Below, in pieces: positions 41,508 to 51,002 of a stretch of 64,000 nucleotides of DNA. Under the pieces are notes generated by a model, which saw only the letters and a list, made by a program, of their open reading frames with translations, searched no databases and was not told the origin of the DNA. Made by a program: the position numbers and the translations under genes. The stretch lies in NCBI RefSeq assembly GCF_027923555.1, contig NZ_AP025523.1, positions 3,042,484 through 3,106,483 of the forward strand, in the 5' to 3' direction. The stretch comes from Vulcanimicrobium alpinum (lineage in GTDB: Bacteria; Vulcanimicrobiota; Vulcanimicrobiia; Vulcanimicrobiales; Vulcanimicrobiaceae). Each line of letters opens with the position of its first letter. Position 1 is the first letter of the stretch.

Positions 41508-42277
41508 AGCACGCCGCCGTGATCGGTCACCCGATCGCGCACAGCCGTTCGCCGCAGCTCTTCGCGCGGTTCGCGGCGGCGAGCGGGATCGCGCTGCGCT
41601 ATGACGCCGTCGACGTCCCGCCCGAACGTCTCGAAGCGACGCTGCGCGCGTGGCGCGCCAATCCGGAGTTCGTCGGCTGCAACGTCACCCTTCCGCACAA
41701 AAAACGCGCGCTCGCGCTCGCCGACCGCGCCGACGAGAGCGCGCGCGCCTGCGGCGCCGCCAACGTGCTGACTCGCGTCGACGGCGCGCTGATCGCCGCG
41801 AATACCGACGTCGAGGGCGTCGAGGCTGCGCTGGCGCAGGCCGGCGTCGCGCTGCGCGGCGCGCGCGTCGCGATCATCGGCACCGGGGGCGCCGCACGCG
41901 CGGTCGCCGAGGCCGCGCGCCGCAGCGGGGCCGCGCAGATCGCCGTCGCCGGGCGCGGCGCGGAGCGCGCCGCCGCGCTCGCCGCGGCGTTCGGCGGCCG
42001 CGCGTGCACGCTCGCCGCCGTCCCGCTGAGCGACATCTACGTCAACGCGACGCCGGTCGGGATGGACGGAGGGCCGCAGCACTCGCTGCTGCCGGCCGAC
42101 GCGCCCGGGAACGCGACGGCCTTCGATCTGATCTATACGCCCGAACGCACCCCGTTTCTGAACGACGCGTCGGCACGCGGGATGCGCACCGTGACGGGAA
42201 CGGCGATGTTCCTGGCCCAGGGCGCCGCCACGTTCGCCCGCTGGTTCGGGTTTGCGCCGAAGGAGTTGCCCGTATGA
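41504..42277 (+). CDS. aroE: Shikimate dehydrogenase
   Basis: 257 residues. NADPH-dependent reduction of 3-dehydroshikimate. Motifs: VIGHPIAHSRSPQLF (substrate), NVTLPHKKRAL with the catalytic Lys, ANTDVEGVEAAL with the catalytic Asp, and GTGGAARAVAEAA (cofactor loop). GTG start overlaps the aroA stop, and the stop overlaps the aroC start (ATGA). Confidence 0.96.
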   Translation: MKHAAVIGHPIAHSRSPQLFARFAAASGIALRYDAVDVPPERLEATLRAWRANPEFVGCNVTLPHKKRALALADRADESARACGAANVLTRVDGALIAANTDVEGVEAALAQAGVALRGARVAIIGTGGAARAVAEAARRSGAAQIAVAGRGAERAAALAAAFGGRACTLAAVPLSDIYVNATPVGMDGGPQHSLLPADAPGNATAFDLIYTPERTPFLNDASARGMRTVTGTAMFLAQGAATFARWFGFAPKELPV

Positions 42278-43437
42278 GTCTGCGTCACTTGACCGCCGGC
42301 GAGTCGCACGGCGCCGCGCTGGTCGGAATCCTCGAGGGGATGCCGAGCGGCTTGCCGCTCGACATCGCAACGCTGCACGCGCAAGCGAAGCGGCGTAAAC
42401 TCGGCTTCGGCCGCGGCAACCGGCAGACGATCGAAACCGACGAGGTGCGCATCCTCTCCGGCGTGCGGCGCGGCGTGACGATCGGGAGTCCGATCGCGCT
42501 GATGATCGAGAACCGCGACCACGTGCGCTGGGCGGAGATCATGCGCGTCGACGCGCCCGACGACGATGCACCGGCGGCGCGCGCGGTGCACGTTCCGCGG
42601 CCCGGCCACGCCGACCGCGTCGGCGGGATCAAATACGACCGCAACGACCTGCGCGACATCCTCGAACGCGCGAGCGCGCGCGAGACGGCGATGCGCGTCG
42701 CGCTGGGGACGATCGCACGCGCGTTTCTCGCCGAGGTCGGCGTGATGCTGACGAGCCGCGTCGTGCGGATCGGGCGCGCGGTCGACGAGTCGCCGTGGCA
42801 CGACGTCCCGGTCGCCGAGATCGATGCGTCGCCGGTGCGCGCGCTCGATCCGGTCGCCGCCGCGGCGATGGTGCAGGAGATCGAACTCGCCCGGGCTGCG
42901 GGCGACGCGCTCGGCGGCGTCTTCGAAGTCGTCGCGTTCGGCGCGCCGGTCGGCCTCGGATCGTACGCGCAGTGGGACCGCCGGCTCGAAGCCGAAGTCG
43001 GGCGCGCGTTTCTCTCGCTCAACGCGATCAAAGGCGTCGAGATCGGCCTCGGGTTCGGCGCCGCGGCGCGGCCCGGTTCCGAGGCGCACGATGCCTACGA
43101 ACCCGATCCGCAGACGCGCACGCGCTACCGCACCAACCGCGCCGGCGGGATCGAAGGCGGGATGACGACGGGTCAGCCGATCGTGGTGCGCGTCGGGATG
43201 AAGCCGATCGCGACGCTGATGAAACCGCTCGACTCGGTCGACCTACGCACCGGCGAGGCGGTGAAAGCGCACATCGAACGCGCCGACACCTGCGCCGTGC
43301 CGGCGGCCGCGGTGATCGGCGAATCGCTGCTCGCGCTCGTCCTTGCCGACGCGGTGCTCGCGAAGTTCGGCGGCGACTCGCTGGGCGAAGTGCAACAGCG
43401 CGTACGCGCCTGGGAAGCGACCGCGCGTGCCCGCTAA
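42274..43437 (+). CDS. aroC: Chorismate synthase
   Basis: 387 residues. FMN-dependent last step of the shikimate pathway. Typical segments: LTAGESHGAALVGILEGMPS, RPGHADRVGGIKYD, LERASARETAMRVALG, and RAGGIEGGMTTGQPI near the C-terminus. A good GAAGGAG precedes ATG 42274, which overlaps the aroE stop. Its end overlaps aroKB by 11 bp. Confidence 0.96.
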   Translation: MSLRHLTAGESHGAALVGILEGMPSGLPLDIATLHAQAKRRKLGFGRGNRQTIETDEVRILSGVRRGVTIGSPIALMIENRDHVRWAEIMRVDAPDDDAPAARAVHVPRPGHADRVGGIKYDRNDLRDILERASARETAMRVALGTIARAFLAEVGVMLTSRVVRIGRAVDESPWHDVPVAEIDASPVRALDPVAAAAMVQEIELARAAGDALGGVFEVVAFGAPVGLGSYAQWDRRLEAEVGRAFLSLNAIKGVEIGLGFGAAARPGSEAHDAYEPDPQTRTRYRTNRAGGIEGGMTTGQPIVVRVGMKPIATLMKPLDSVDLRTGEAVKAHIERADTCAVPAAAVIGESLLALVLADAVLAKFGGDSLGEVQQRVRAWEATARAR

Positions 43438-45004
43438 CATCTACCTCTGCGGGCCGCCGGGCTCGGGGAAATCCGTAGTCGCGCCGCTCGTCGCGCAGCT
43501 GCGCGGGCTCGACGCCGTCGACATCGACACGCTGGTCGAAGCAAACGCCGGACGGCGGATCGCGCAGATCGTCGACGAGGACGGGGTCGCCGCATTCCGC
43601 ACGCTCGAACGCGAGACGATCGCACGGGTCGCAGCGCGCGGCGACGTTGTGGTCTCGCTCGGCGGCGGCGCGCTCGAAGACGGCGCCAACCGCTGCGCGA
43701 TCGCCGAGAGCGGGATCCTGGTCTTCCTCGACGCCTCGGTGGAGACGTGCGAGAAGAACGTCGCGCGGCATCCCGGGACGCGGCCGCTGCTGCGCGAGCC
43801 CGGCGCGCTCGCGCGCCTGCATCGCGAACGCCGCCCGCGCTACCTCGACGCCGCGATTCGCGTCGTCGTCGACGGCGCGACGCCGCGCGCGCTCGCGCAG
43901 TCGATCGACGCGGCGCTGCGCGACGAACGCGTCGTGCGGGTCGCGACGGCGAAGCCGTACGACGTCGCGATCGGTCCCGGCGTCCTCGAATCGATCGCGA
44001 CGCGCGTCGCACCGCAGGCCGGCGGCCGCGCGGTGATCGTCGTCGACCGCCACGTCGAGGCGCTCGGCCTGCGCGTTGCACGCGCCTATCACGACGCCGG
44101 ACTGCACGCGACGCTGATCGACGTCGACGCCGACGAATCGCTCAAATCGCTCGGCTCGATCGGTACGCTCTACGGCCGCTTCGTCGAGGCGCAACTCGAC
44201 CGGCGCGGGATCGTGGTGGGGATCGGCGGCGGCACGATCGGCGATGCGGTCGGCTTCGCCGCCGCGACGTACCAGCGCGGCGTCCCGTTCGTCTCGATCC
44301 CGACGACCCTGCTCTCGGCGGTCGACGCGGCGATCGGCGGCAAGACCGCGATCAACCTCGACGCCGGCAAGAACCTTGTCGGAACGGTGACGCAGCCCGC
44401 GCTCGTCGCGATCGCGCCGCACACGCTGCGTTCGCTCCCGCAGCGCGACGTCGTCTCCGGCTACGGCGAGATGCTCAAGTACGGCCTGGCGCTCGACGCC
44501 GCGCTCTACCGGGCGCTGCGCGAGAGCGAAGCCGCCCTGCTCGCCGATCCGGCGACCGCGATCGACGCGATCGCGCGCTGCGTCGCGATTAAAGCCGAGA
44601 TCGTCGCACGCGACGAAGACGATCGCGCCGGGATCCGCGCGATGCTCAACTTCGGCCATACCGTCGGGCACGCCGTCGAGAAGGTCGCCGGGTTCGGAAC
44701 GCTGCGGCACGGCGAAGCGGTGATCGTCGGGATGCGCGCCGCGCTCGCGCTTTCGGTAGCACGCGGCGCACTCGACGACGCCGCCCGCGACGACGTCGAC
44801 CGTCACCTCGCGAGCCTACCGGTCCCCGACGCGTGGCGCGGCCTCGACGCCGACGCGGTCGTGGCCGCGACCCGCGGCGACAAGAAGCGTCACGCCTGCG
44901 GCACGCAGTTCGTCCTGCTCGAAGCGCTCGGCCGCGCGCGGCTCGATGACGGCGTGCAGCCCGGCGACGTGCGCGCGGCGCTCCACCGGATCGGCCTCGG
45001 ATGA
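43427..45004 (+). CDS. aroKB: Bifunctional shikimate kinase / 3-dehydroquinate synthase
   Basis: 525 residues, a fusion. Residues 1-~165 are shikimate kinase: P-loop CGPPGSGKSVVAPL, VDIDTLVEANAGRRI with the shikimate-binding Asp, and VVSLGGGALED. Residues ~170-525 are dehydroquinate synthase: GGGTIGDAVGFAAATYQRG, PTTLLSAVDAAIGGKTAIN, SGYGEMLKYGL, and NFGHTVGHAVE with zinc-ligand His residues. Fusions of these two are known in scattered bacteria. GTG 43427 starts inside the end of aroC; the stop overlaps aroQ (ATGA). Confidence 0.96.
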   Translation: MPANIYLCGPPGSGKSVVAPLVAQLRGLDAVDIDTLVEANAGRRIAQIVDEDGVAAFRTLERETIARVAARGDVVVSLGGGALEDGANRCAIAESGILVFLDASVETCEKNVARHPGTRPLLREPGALARLHRERRPRYLDAAIRVVVDGATPRALAQSIDAALRDERVVRVATAKPYDVAIGPGVLESIATRVAPQAGGRAVIVVDRHVEALGLRVARAYHDAGLHATLIDVDADESLKSLGSIGTLYGRFVEAQLDRRGIVVGIGGGTIGDAVGFAAATYQRGVPFVSIPTTLLSAVDAAIGGKTAINLDAGKNLVGTVTQPALVAIAPHTLRSLPQRDVVSGYGEMLKYGLALDAALYRALRESEAALLADPATAIDAIARCVAIKAEIVARDEDDRAGIRAMLNFGHTVGHAVEKVAGFGTLRHGEAVIVGMRAALALSVARGALDDAARDDVDRHLASLPVPDAWRGLDADAVVAATRGDKKRHACGTQFVLLEALGRARLDDGVQPGDVRAALHRIGLG

Positions 45005-45453
45005 ACGTCCTCGTCGTCAACGGGCCGAACCTGAACCTGCTCGGCGAACGCGAGCCGGCGATCTACGGCCGCACGACGCTCGCCGAACTGGAGCGCGCCG
45101 TCGCCGAGCACGCGCGCGAACTCGGTCAGACGGTGCACTTCTTCCAATCGAATCACGAAGGCGCGATCATCGACGAACTGCACGCCCAGCGCCGTTGGGC
45201 GAACGCGGTGATCATCAATCCCGCGGCGTTCACGCACTACTCGTACGCGATCCGCGACGCGCTGCTCGCGATCAACCTGCCGTGCGCCGAGGTCCACCTC
45301 TCCGACGTCGACAACCGCCCCGAACCGTTCCGCAAGATCTCGGTGGTCCGCGGCGTTTGCGTGCACTGCTTCATGGGGCTCGGCGTGGGATCGTATCTTG
45401 CCGCGCTCGACGCGTTCGCGCGCGACGCGCGCGCGGCGATCCCGCCGGCGTGA
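45001..45453 (+). CDS. aroQ: 3-Dehydroquinate dehydratase, type II
   Basis: 150 residues. Type II enzyme with NGPNLNLLGEREPAIYG (including the catalytic Tyr), FFQSNHEGAIIDEL, INPAAFTHYSYAIRDAL and EVHLSDVDNR. Coupled to aroKB upstream (ATGA) and to the aldo/keto reductase downstream (GTGA). With aroE, aroC, aroKB and aroA it gives every shikimate step after DAHP synthase. Confidence 0.96.
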   Translation: MNVLVVNGPNLNLLGEREPAIYGRTTLAELERAVAEHARELGQTVHFFQSNHEGAIIDELHAQRRWANAVIINPAAFTHYSYAIRDALLAINLPCAEVHLSDVDNRPEPFRKISVVRGVCVHCFMGLGVGSYLAALDAFARDARAAIPPA

Positions 45454-46424
45454 TCGCGCGGCGGCTCGGCCGCAGCGGACCGCAGGCCGGCGCGATCGCG
45501 CTGGGCTGCATGGGGATGTCGGAATTCTACGACGCGGTCGCCGACGCCGACGCGATCGCGACGATCCACCGCGCGCTCGATCTCGGGATGACGCTGATCG
45601 ACACCTCCGACATGTACGGTCTCGGCGAGAACGAACGGCTCGTCGGACGTGCGCTGCGCGACCGGCGCGAGCGCGCCGTGCTCGCGACGAAGACGGGGAT
45701 CGTGCGCCGCTCCGACGATCCCGCGTATCGCGGCGTCAACGGCCGGCCGGAGTACGTGCGCGACGCGTGCACCGCGTCGCTGCGAAGGCTCGGCGTCGAT
45801 GCGATCGACCTCTACTACCTGCATCGCGTCGACCCCGCCGTCCCGATCGAAGAGACGGTCGGCGCGATGGCGGAACTCGTCGACGCCGGACACGTGCGGC
45901 ATCTCGGGCTCTCGGAAGTGCCGCCTGACCTGCTGCGCCGCGCGGCGGCGGTCGCGCCGATCGCGGCGCTGCAGAGCGAGTATTCGCTCTTCACGAGGGA
46001 CGTCGAAACGAACGGCGTCCTCGCCGAAGCGCGTGAACTCGGCATCGCGCTCGTCGCGTACGCGCCGCTCGGGCGCGGGATGCTCACCGCCGCGATGCGT
46101 TCGACGGACGCGCTCGGCGCGCACGACCTGCGGCGCCGCGTCCCGCGCTTCGATCCCGGCAACTTCGAGCGCAACCTCGCACGCGTCGACCGCCTCGCGA
46201 CGCTCGCAGCCTCGCTGCACTGCACGCCCGCGCAGCTCGGGTTGGGATGGGTGCTCGCGCGGGGCTCCGACGTGTTTGCCCTGCCGGGCTCTGAACGCGT
46301 TGCGCATGTCGAAGAGAACGCCCGCGCGGCGGACGTCGCGATCGACGCTCGCGGGCTCGCGCTCCTCGACGATCTGTTCCCGCCCGGCGCCGCCGCCGGC
46401 GCGCGCATCCGGCCGGCCGGCTGA
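45450..46424 (+). CDS. Aldo/keto reductase
   Basis: 324 residues, AKR family (AKR13-like by motif). TIHRALDLGMTLIDTSDMYG contains the catalytic Asp/Tyr, AVLATKTGI the Lys, and YYLHRVDPAVPIEETV the His; NADPH site near FALPGSERVAHVEENA. Reaction unknown. It is the last gene of the aro operon by a GTGA overlap with aroQ, but no shikimate role is established for this family. Confidence 0.9.
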   Translation: MIARRLGRSGPQAGAIALGCMGMSEFYDAVADADAIATIHRALDLGMTLIDTSDMYGLGENERLVGRALRDRRERAVLATKTGIVRRSDDPAYRGVNGRPEYVRDACTASLRRLGVDAIDLYYLHRVDPAVPIEETVGAMAELVDAGHVRHLGLSEVPPDLLRRAAAVAPIAALQSEYSLFTRDVETNGVLAEARELGIALVAYAPLGRGMLTAAMRSTDALGAHDLRRRVPRFDPGNFERNLARVDRLATLAASLHCTPAQLGLGWVLARGSDVFALPGSERVAHVEENARAADVAIDARGLALLDDLFPPGAAAGARIRPAG

Positions 46425-46474
46425 ACGCGCGAGCATCAGACTTTTCTCATCGCGCGCGGCTACGATCGCGCATC

Positions 46475-47050
46475 ATGCGCCTCGCCGCCTTGACGCTCGC
46501 GGTTCTCTGCGCGGCAGCCTCGCCCGCCGTGTCAGCGCGCGCCGACGTCGAGTGGCGCGCCGATCCGGCCCGTTCGAGCGTCACGCTGACGGTGTCACGT
46601 CTGCTGGCACCGCGCGTCACCGGTCATCTGCCGATCGCCTACGCGAACGTCGTCACCGGCGACGGGGCAACGATCCCGCGAAGCGTCGTCGCACGGCTCG
46701 ACGCCGCCGCGCTCGACACCGGCGACGCGGCGCGCGACGCGCAATTGCGCGGCGGCGCGTTCTTCAACACGCGCGCCTACCCGGCCATCGACTTCAGCGG
46801 CCGCCGCATCGTCCCGACCAGCCCGCATGCGTTCGCGATCGACGGCACCCTGACGATGCGCGGCGTGACGCACCCGCTCCATCTCGACGTGCACGAAGCC
46901 GGCGAACTCGGCGAGCCCGGAGGAGCACGGCGCATCCGGTACATCGCTTCCGGACGCTTCCGGCGCTCCGACTTCGGGATGACCTCGTTGCGCGGGCTCG
47001 TCGGCAACACGGTAGCGCTGACGATCGTCCTCGAAACGGTCAGCCGCTAA
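46475..47050 (+). CDS. YceI-like periplasmic protein
   Basis: 191 residues with a signal peptide (AALTLAVLCAAASPAVSARA). YceI lipocalin-like fold: VEWRADPARSSVTLTVSRLL, LRGGAFFNTRAYPAIDFSGR, GTLTMRGVTHPLHLDV and SDFGMTSLRGLVGN. Such proteins bind isoprenoids or other lipids. Convergent with the esterase gene, overlapping by 4 bp. Confidence 0.87.
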   Translation: MRLAALTLAVLCAAASPAVSARADVEWRADPARSSVTLTVSRLLAPRVTGHLPIAYANVVTGDGATIPRSVVARLDAAALDTGDAARDAQLRGGAFFNTRAYPAIDFSGRRIVPTSPHAFAIDGTLTMRGVTHPLHLDVHEAGELGEPGGARRIRYIASGRFRRSDFGMTSLRGLVGNTVALTIVLETVSR

Positions 47051-47937
47051 CTGCGCGCGTCGATCAAGCGGTCTTCGTCGCGCGGCGGCTCGTCCAAGAT
47101 CGCGTGCAGCATCGGCAGAAAACGCCCCGCCGGCGAGCGGCGCCGCTCCGGTTCGATCACGTCGTGCGAGGAACCCAAGCCGACCAGCCGGTGCACCTGC
47201 ACGTGCTCGCCGCCGACCGCGCGCCAGCGCTTCACCAGATCGTCGATCGCGGCGTTGCTCACCGACGACTCGCTCGCGTTGCGCACGATCTCGATGTGAC
47301 GCGCGCGCGGCGGCCCGGCGCGCGCGTCGGCGCGCAGCATCTCCGCCAGCGCGAGCCCGGCCGCGAGCGAGCGCGTCGTGTAGCGGTGGTAGCCGTGCGG
47401 CGGCAGGCTGCGGCCTTTGTCGATCAGGTCCCAGTACAGAAAGCGGTTCGGCGCGCGCTCCAGCAGCGCGCGCAGCCACGCGTTGAGGTCGGGCGGGACG
47501 CGCACGATCCCGAGAAAAGGCGCGACAGCGACGACGCGATCGATGCGCTCGTCGCGGTGCGCGAGGTGGAGGGCGAGCGCGGCGCCCAGCGAGTGGCCGA
47601 CCAGCGTGACCTGCTCGCCGAGGCGCGCGGCGGCATCGACGATCCGTTCGCCCTGCGCGGTGAGTTCGCCGGCGGTCAACCCGGCCAGCGCCTCGGAGTT
47701 GCGGTCGGCGTGACCGTGGCGCGGAAGCCGCGGGATCAGCACGTTCTCGCCGCGCGCGTGCCGCACGCGCGCGAACTCGCGCCAGGTACGCGGGCTCGCC
47801 GTCAGCCCGTGCAGCAGCACGATGGCGTGCGCGGTGCGGCGGCCGTGATCGAGGACCGTCGAGCGCATCTCCTCGCCGAGCAGATGCTCCTCGCCTGCAT
47901 CGAGCGCCGCGACGATCGCCTGCGCGTCGATGGTCAC
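47047..47937 (-). CDS. Alpha/beta hydrolase (carboxylesterase-like)
   Basis: 296 residues. AIVLLHGLTASPRTW (oxyanion strand), TLVGHSLGAALALHLA (nucleophile Ser) and GLGSSHDVIEPERRR (likely catalytic His) fit a monoacylglycerol-lipase or Est30-type esterase. No signal peptide. ATG 47937 overlaps the upstream small gene (ATGA). Confidence 0.85.
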   Translation of the reverse strand: MTIDAQAIVAALDAGEEHLLGEEMRSTVLDHGRRTAHAIVLLHGLTASPRTWREFARVRHARGENVLIPRLPRHGHADRNSEALAGLTAGELTAQGERIVDAAARLGEQVTLVGHSLGAALALHLAHRDERIDRVVAVAPFLGIVRVPPDLNAWLRALLERAPNRFLYWDLIDKGRSLPPHGYHRYTTRSLAAGLALAEMLRADARAGPPRARHIEIVRNASESSVSNAAIDDLVKRWRAVGGEHVQVHRLVGLGSSHDVIEPERRRSPAGRFLPMLHAILDEPPRDEDRLIDARS

Positions 47938-48290
47938 GGGTTCGCGAGCGCGATCAGCGCGAACCGCCGTTCGTGCGTCGCGAGTCCTTCGAATGCGAGC
48001 GCCGCGCGCAGCACGCTCACCGCCTCGCGGGCGAACGCGTGCGCCTCCGGCGATCCGACGGCGACGATCGCCGTCGCGCTCGCGATCAGATCGTCGACCG
48101 CGCGCACGACGCCGTCCTTGATCGCCCGCTGCGCATCGCGCTCGAGGATGCGCGCGCCGGCGGCGCCGCGCACGAGCATCAGCACGTAGTCGAGCGAGGC
48201 CGCCGTCGCGAGCGCGCGATCTTTCCCGGACGCGAACTCCGGCGTGTCGCCGAAATCCCGCACCGCGCGAATCAGCGCGCCCTGCAGCAT
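47934..48290 (-). CDS. Small hypothetical protein
   Basis: 118 residues, Ala-rich and mostly helical (FASGKDRALATAASLDYVLM; AHAFAREAVSVLRAALAFEG). No family recognised. Its ATG at 48290 lies 5 bp after the Nudix gene stop and its end overlaps the esterase start, so it belongs to this small operon. Confidence 0.65.
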   Translation of the reverse strand: MLQGALIRAVRDFGDTPEFASGKDRALATAASLDYVLMLVRGAAGARILERDAQRAIKDGVVRAVDDLIASATAIVAVGSPEAHAFAREAVSVLRAALAFEGLATHERRFALIALANP

Positions 48291-48295
48291 GACGA

Positions 48296-48817
48296 CTACG
48301 CGCGCCCGCTCAGCGCCCACAGCACGGCGACCTGAGATTTCGCATCGGGGAGTTCGTCGGCGCGGATCTTCCGCCACAGGTCGTCGAGCGCGAAGATCCC
48401 GATCTCGATCTCCTCGTGCTCGTCGGGTTCGGCGTCGCCGATCTCGTAGCCGTCGACGAGGCAGAAGTGCAGCAGCTCTTCGCAAAACCCGGGCGCGGAG
48501 AACGCCGACCACAGCCGCTCGACGCGCCGCGCGCGATACCCCGTCTCCTCACGCAGTTCGCGGATCGCCGCCTCTTCGGGCGTCTCGCCGGGGTCCATCC
48601 CGCCGGCGACGACCTCCCAGGTCTCGCGGCCGACCGGATGGCGGTACTGTTTCACCAGCAGCATGGTGTGGGGCTGCGGCCGCACGATCACGACGACCGC
48701 CTCCGAGTGCTCGACGATCTCCACCTCGTGCGGCGTGCCGTTCGTCCCGGTCAGCGTATCGAGGCGCAGGTTGAGGACGCGCCCGTCGTAGACGCGGCGC
48801 GTCTGCAAGACGTCCAC
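48296..48817 (-). CDS. Nudix hydrolase, ADP-ribose pyrophosphatase type
   Basis: 173 residues. The full Nudix box is visible in GGMDPGETPEEAAIRELREE followed by TGY, and the N-terminal VVVIVRPQPHTMLLVKQYR with VGRETWEVVAGG is typical of ADP-ribose/NDP-sugar hydrolases (NudF-like). GTG 48817 lies two bases after the epimerase stop. Confidence 0.9.
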   Translation of the reverse strand: MDVLQTRRVYDGRVLNLRLDTLTGTNGTPHEVEIVEHSEAVVVIVRPQPHTMLLVKQYRHPVGRETWEVVAGGMDPGETPEEAAIRELREETGYRARRVERLWSAFSAPGFCEELLHFCLVDGYEIGDAEPDEHEEIEIGIFALDDLWRKIRADELPDAKSQVAVLWALSGRA

Positions 48818-48819
48818 GA

Positions 48820-49695
48820 TCAGATGACGCTGGTGTTCGCGAGTTCTTCGAGGAGCGTCGGCCGGTGCGGCTCCCAGCCGAGTTCGCGCGTCGCCTTGCT
48901 GCTGTCGATGTTCTGATCGGCGGCGAGCGCGTCGGCGAACGGACCCATCTGCGGGCGCGCATCCTCGAGCGCGATGTGCTCGACGCGGCCGTCCCCGCCG
49001 GCGGCCCGCGACGCCGCGTGCGCGATCTCGACATACGGGACCGACGCGCCGCGGGTCGCGTTGTAGATGCCGCGCGCAGCCGGCTTCTCCACGACGTCGG
49101 CGTAGAGTTCGGCGAGCGCGTCGTGGCGCACGGTCGGCCAGCGATTCGCCCCGTCGCCGACGACACGCACGGGCCCGGTCCGTCCTTGCTCGACGAGCAT
49201 CCCCGGGATCCCGCCCCCGTCGCCGTACACGAGGCCGGGGCGCAGGACGACGATCCGCAGACGATGGCGGTGCGAGAGGACGATCTCTTCGTGCTCGGGG
49301 CGCCACGCGACGAGGTCGAGCGGCGCGAGCGGCGCGTCCTCGTCGATGAGCGCGTCGCCGCGCGAACCGTAGACCCAGACACCGCTGGTGTAGACGAACG
49401 TGCGCCCGTCGGGGAGCGCGTTGAGCATCGCGACGAGCGCGTTGCGTTCGGCGGTCACGCCCTGCGCGGACGGCTCCTGCGCGCACGAGACGACCGCGTC
49501 GGCCTGTGCGACGGCACCGCGCAGGATGTCGAGATCGCGCAGTTCTCCGCGCACCGGCTCCGCGCCCAGCGCGCGCGCTTTCCCTTCCGACGCGTCGCTG
49601 CGCGCGAGCGCGCGGACGACGTGCGAACGCGCGCGCAGTTCGCGCACGACGCTCGAACCGACATATCCCGTTCCACCCAAGACGAACACCGGCAC
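48820..49695 (-). CDS. NAD(P)-binding epimerase/dehydratase-like protein
   Basis: 291 residues, extended short-chain dehydrogenase fold. VFVLGGTGYVGSSVVREL is the dinucleotide motif, VYTSGVWVYGS holds the Ser/Tyr region (the strict YxxxK is not evident) and VLRPGLVYGDGGGIPGML follows. This group acts on nucleotide sugars or is of unknown role. First gene of the run ending at the esterase. Confidence 0.85.
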   Translation of the reverse strand: MPVFVLGGTGYVGSSVVRELRARSHVVRALARSDASEGKARALGAEPVRGELRDLDILRGAVAQADAVVSCAQEPSAQGVTAERNALVAMLNALPDGRTFVYTSGVWVYGSRGDALIDEDAPLAPLDLVAWRPEHEEIVLSHRHRLRIVVLRPGLVYGDGGGIPGMLVEQGRTGPVRVVGDGANRWPTVRHDALAELYADVVEKPAARGIYNATRGASVPYVEIAHAASRAAGGDGRVEHIALEDARPQMGPFADALAADQNIDSSKATRELGWEPHRPTLLEELANTSVI

Positions 49696-49735
49696 GGCGA
49701 GATTTCTCCTACGGTCGCTTCACGCGACGACGAGT

Positions 49736-50101
49736 TCAGCGTTGCGCGCTTCCGGCGCGCTGCGAAGAGACGATGACGAAGATTTCGAAGACGATCGCGA
49801 CTTCCGCTGCGGTGAGACAGGCGCGCACCGCCCAATGCGGATGCCAGTCGACCGTCACCAGCGCCATCACGGCGGCCGCGCAGTAGGCGACGGCTTTGGT
49901 AACGTCGACGCGGACCGTCGGCGAGGCGGGATCGTACGCGCGGCGGATCATCACGACGGTGCCCAGGATCGCGATCCCGAGCAGGATCGTTCCCAGGGCA
50001 CGGTTTGCGCCGAGAAAGCGCAGCACGGTGTCGCCGCCCAAGGCGACGAGGACGGCGATCACGAGGAGCCAGGCGATCTCCGGCAGGCGCTTGTCCTTCA
50101 C
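49736..50101 (-). CDS. Small membrane protein
   Basis: 121 residues with four hydrophobic segments (IAWLLVIAVLVALGGDTVL; ALGTILLGIAILGTVVMI; KAVAYCAAAVMALVTV; ACLTAAEVAIVFEIFVIV). No family recognised; integral membrane protein. GTG 50101 is the best start. Divergent from the methyltransferase gene. Confidence 0.65.
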   Translation of the reverse strand: MKDKRLPEIAWLLVIAVLVALGGDTVLRFLGANRALGTILLGIAILGTVVMIRRAYDPASPTVRVDVTKAVAYCAAAVMALVTVDWHPHWAVRACLTAAEVAIVFEIFVIVSSQRAGSAQR

Positions 50102-50185
50102 GACCGGCCGGTCTTCGTGCCGCAGGGTCCCGCGTACTTTCGGCGCGGTGCGGGCTCCGCGGCCGGCACCGGGGAACGCCTGCGC

Positions 50186-50965
50186 GTGCCCACGACGCTC
50201 AGCCCGCAGAATCCCCGGATCGCGCTCGCGCACGACCTCCGCACCCCGGCCGCGCGCCGCGACCAGGGCCGCTTCGTCATCGAGGGGCTCACGATGCTCG
50301 AGGAGGCTCGGCGCAGCGCGGTCCGGCCGCTCGAGCTCTATATCAACGACGAGCATCGCGCCGCGGTCCCGGCCGAGCGCTTCGCGGCCTACGAGCAGGA
50401 CGGGACCGAGGTCTTCATCGTCCCGGCACGGGCGATGGCGCGCATCTCCGACCTCGACGCGCCGCCCGCGGTTGCTGCGGTCGTCCCGCTCCCGCGCTGG
50501 ACCGCGGCCGAGATCCTGGCGCGGCCGGGCCCGGTCCTCCTGCTGGCCGGCGTTAACGACCCCGGCAATGCGGGGACGCTGGTGCGCTCCGCGGAGGCAT
50601 TCGGCGCGGCGGGGGTGCTCTTCGGTCGCGGGGGCGCCGATCCGTTCGGTCCTAAGGTCGTACGCGCCACGATGGGTTCGATCTTTCGCCTCCCCGTCGC
50701 CCTAGTCGACGCCGAGGAATTGCCGGCGGCCGCCGCGGCGGCGGGGCGACCGGTGATCGCGACGGACGTCGACGGCGAGGATCTGGGAGCCGCTCCCTTG
50801 CCGGCCAACGCAATCCTCGCCGTCGGCAACGAACGGCGCGGCGTCCGCGACTGGCTGCCGCGCTGGGATCGGGCGGTGCGCATCCCCCAGCGGGCGACCG
50901 CGGAGAGTTTGAACGCGGCCGTCGCGGGGAGCATCGTTTTGTACGTCGCGTCGCGTGTCAAGTAG
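50186..50965 (+). CDS. TrmH/SpoU-family RNA 2'-O-methyltransferase
   Basis: 259 residues of the SPOUT class. N-terminal substrate-binding part (GRFVIEGLTMLEEA) then the knotted catalytic part: VLLLAGVNDPGNAGTLVRSA (motif 1), VVRATMGSIFRLPV, ILAVGNERRGV (motif 2) and IPQRATAESLNAAVAGSIVL (motif 3). Methylates a ribose in rRNA or tRNA; the site is unknown. GTG 50186 has GGGGAA upstream. Confidence 0.92.
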   Translation: MPTTLSPQNPRIALAHDLRTPAARRDQGRFVIEGLTMLEEARRSAVRPLELYINDEHRAAVPAERFAAYEQDGTEVFIVPARAMARISDLDAPPAVAAVVPLPRWTAAEILARPGPVLLLAGVNDPGNAGTLVRSAEAFGAAGVLFGRGGADPFGPKVVRATMGSIFRLPVALVDAEELPAAAAAAGRPVIATDVDGEDLGAAPLPANAILAVGNERRGVRDWLPRWDRAVRIPQRATAESLNAAVAGSIVLYVASRVK

Positions 50966-51002
50966 GCTGTCAAGTCGCCGAAAAAGCCCGTCCTGTCAAG
51001 AC

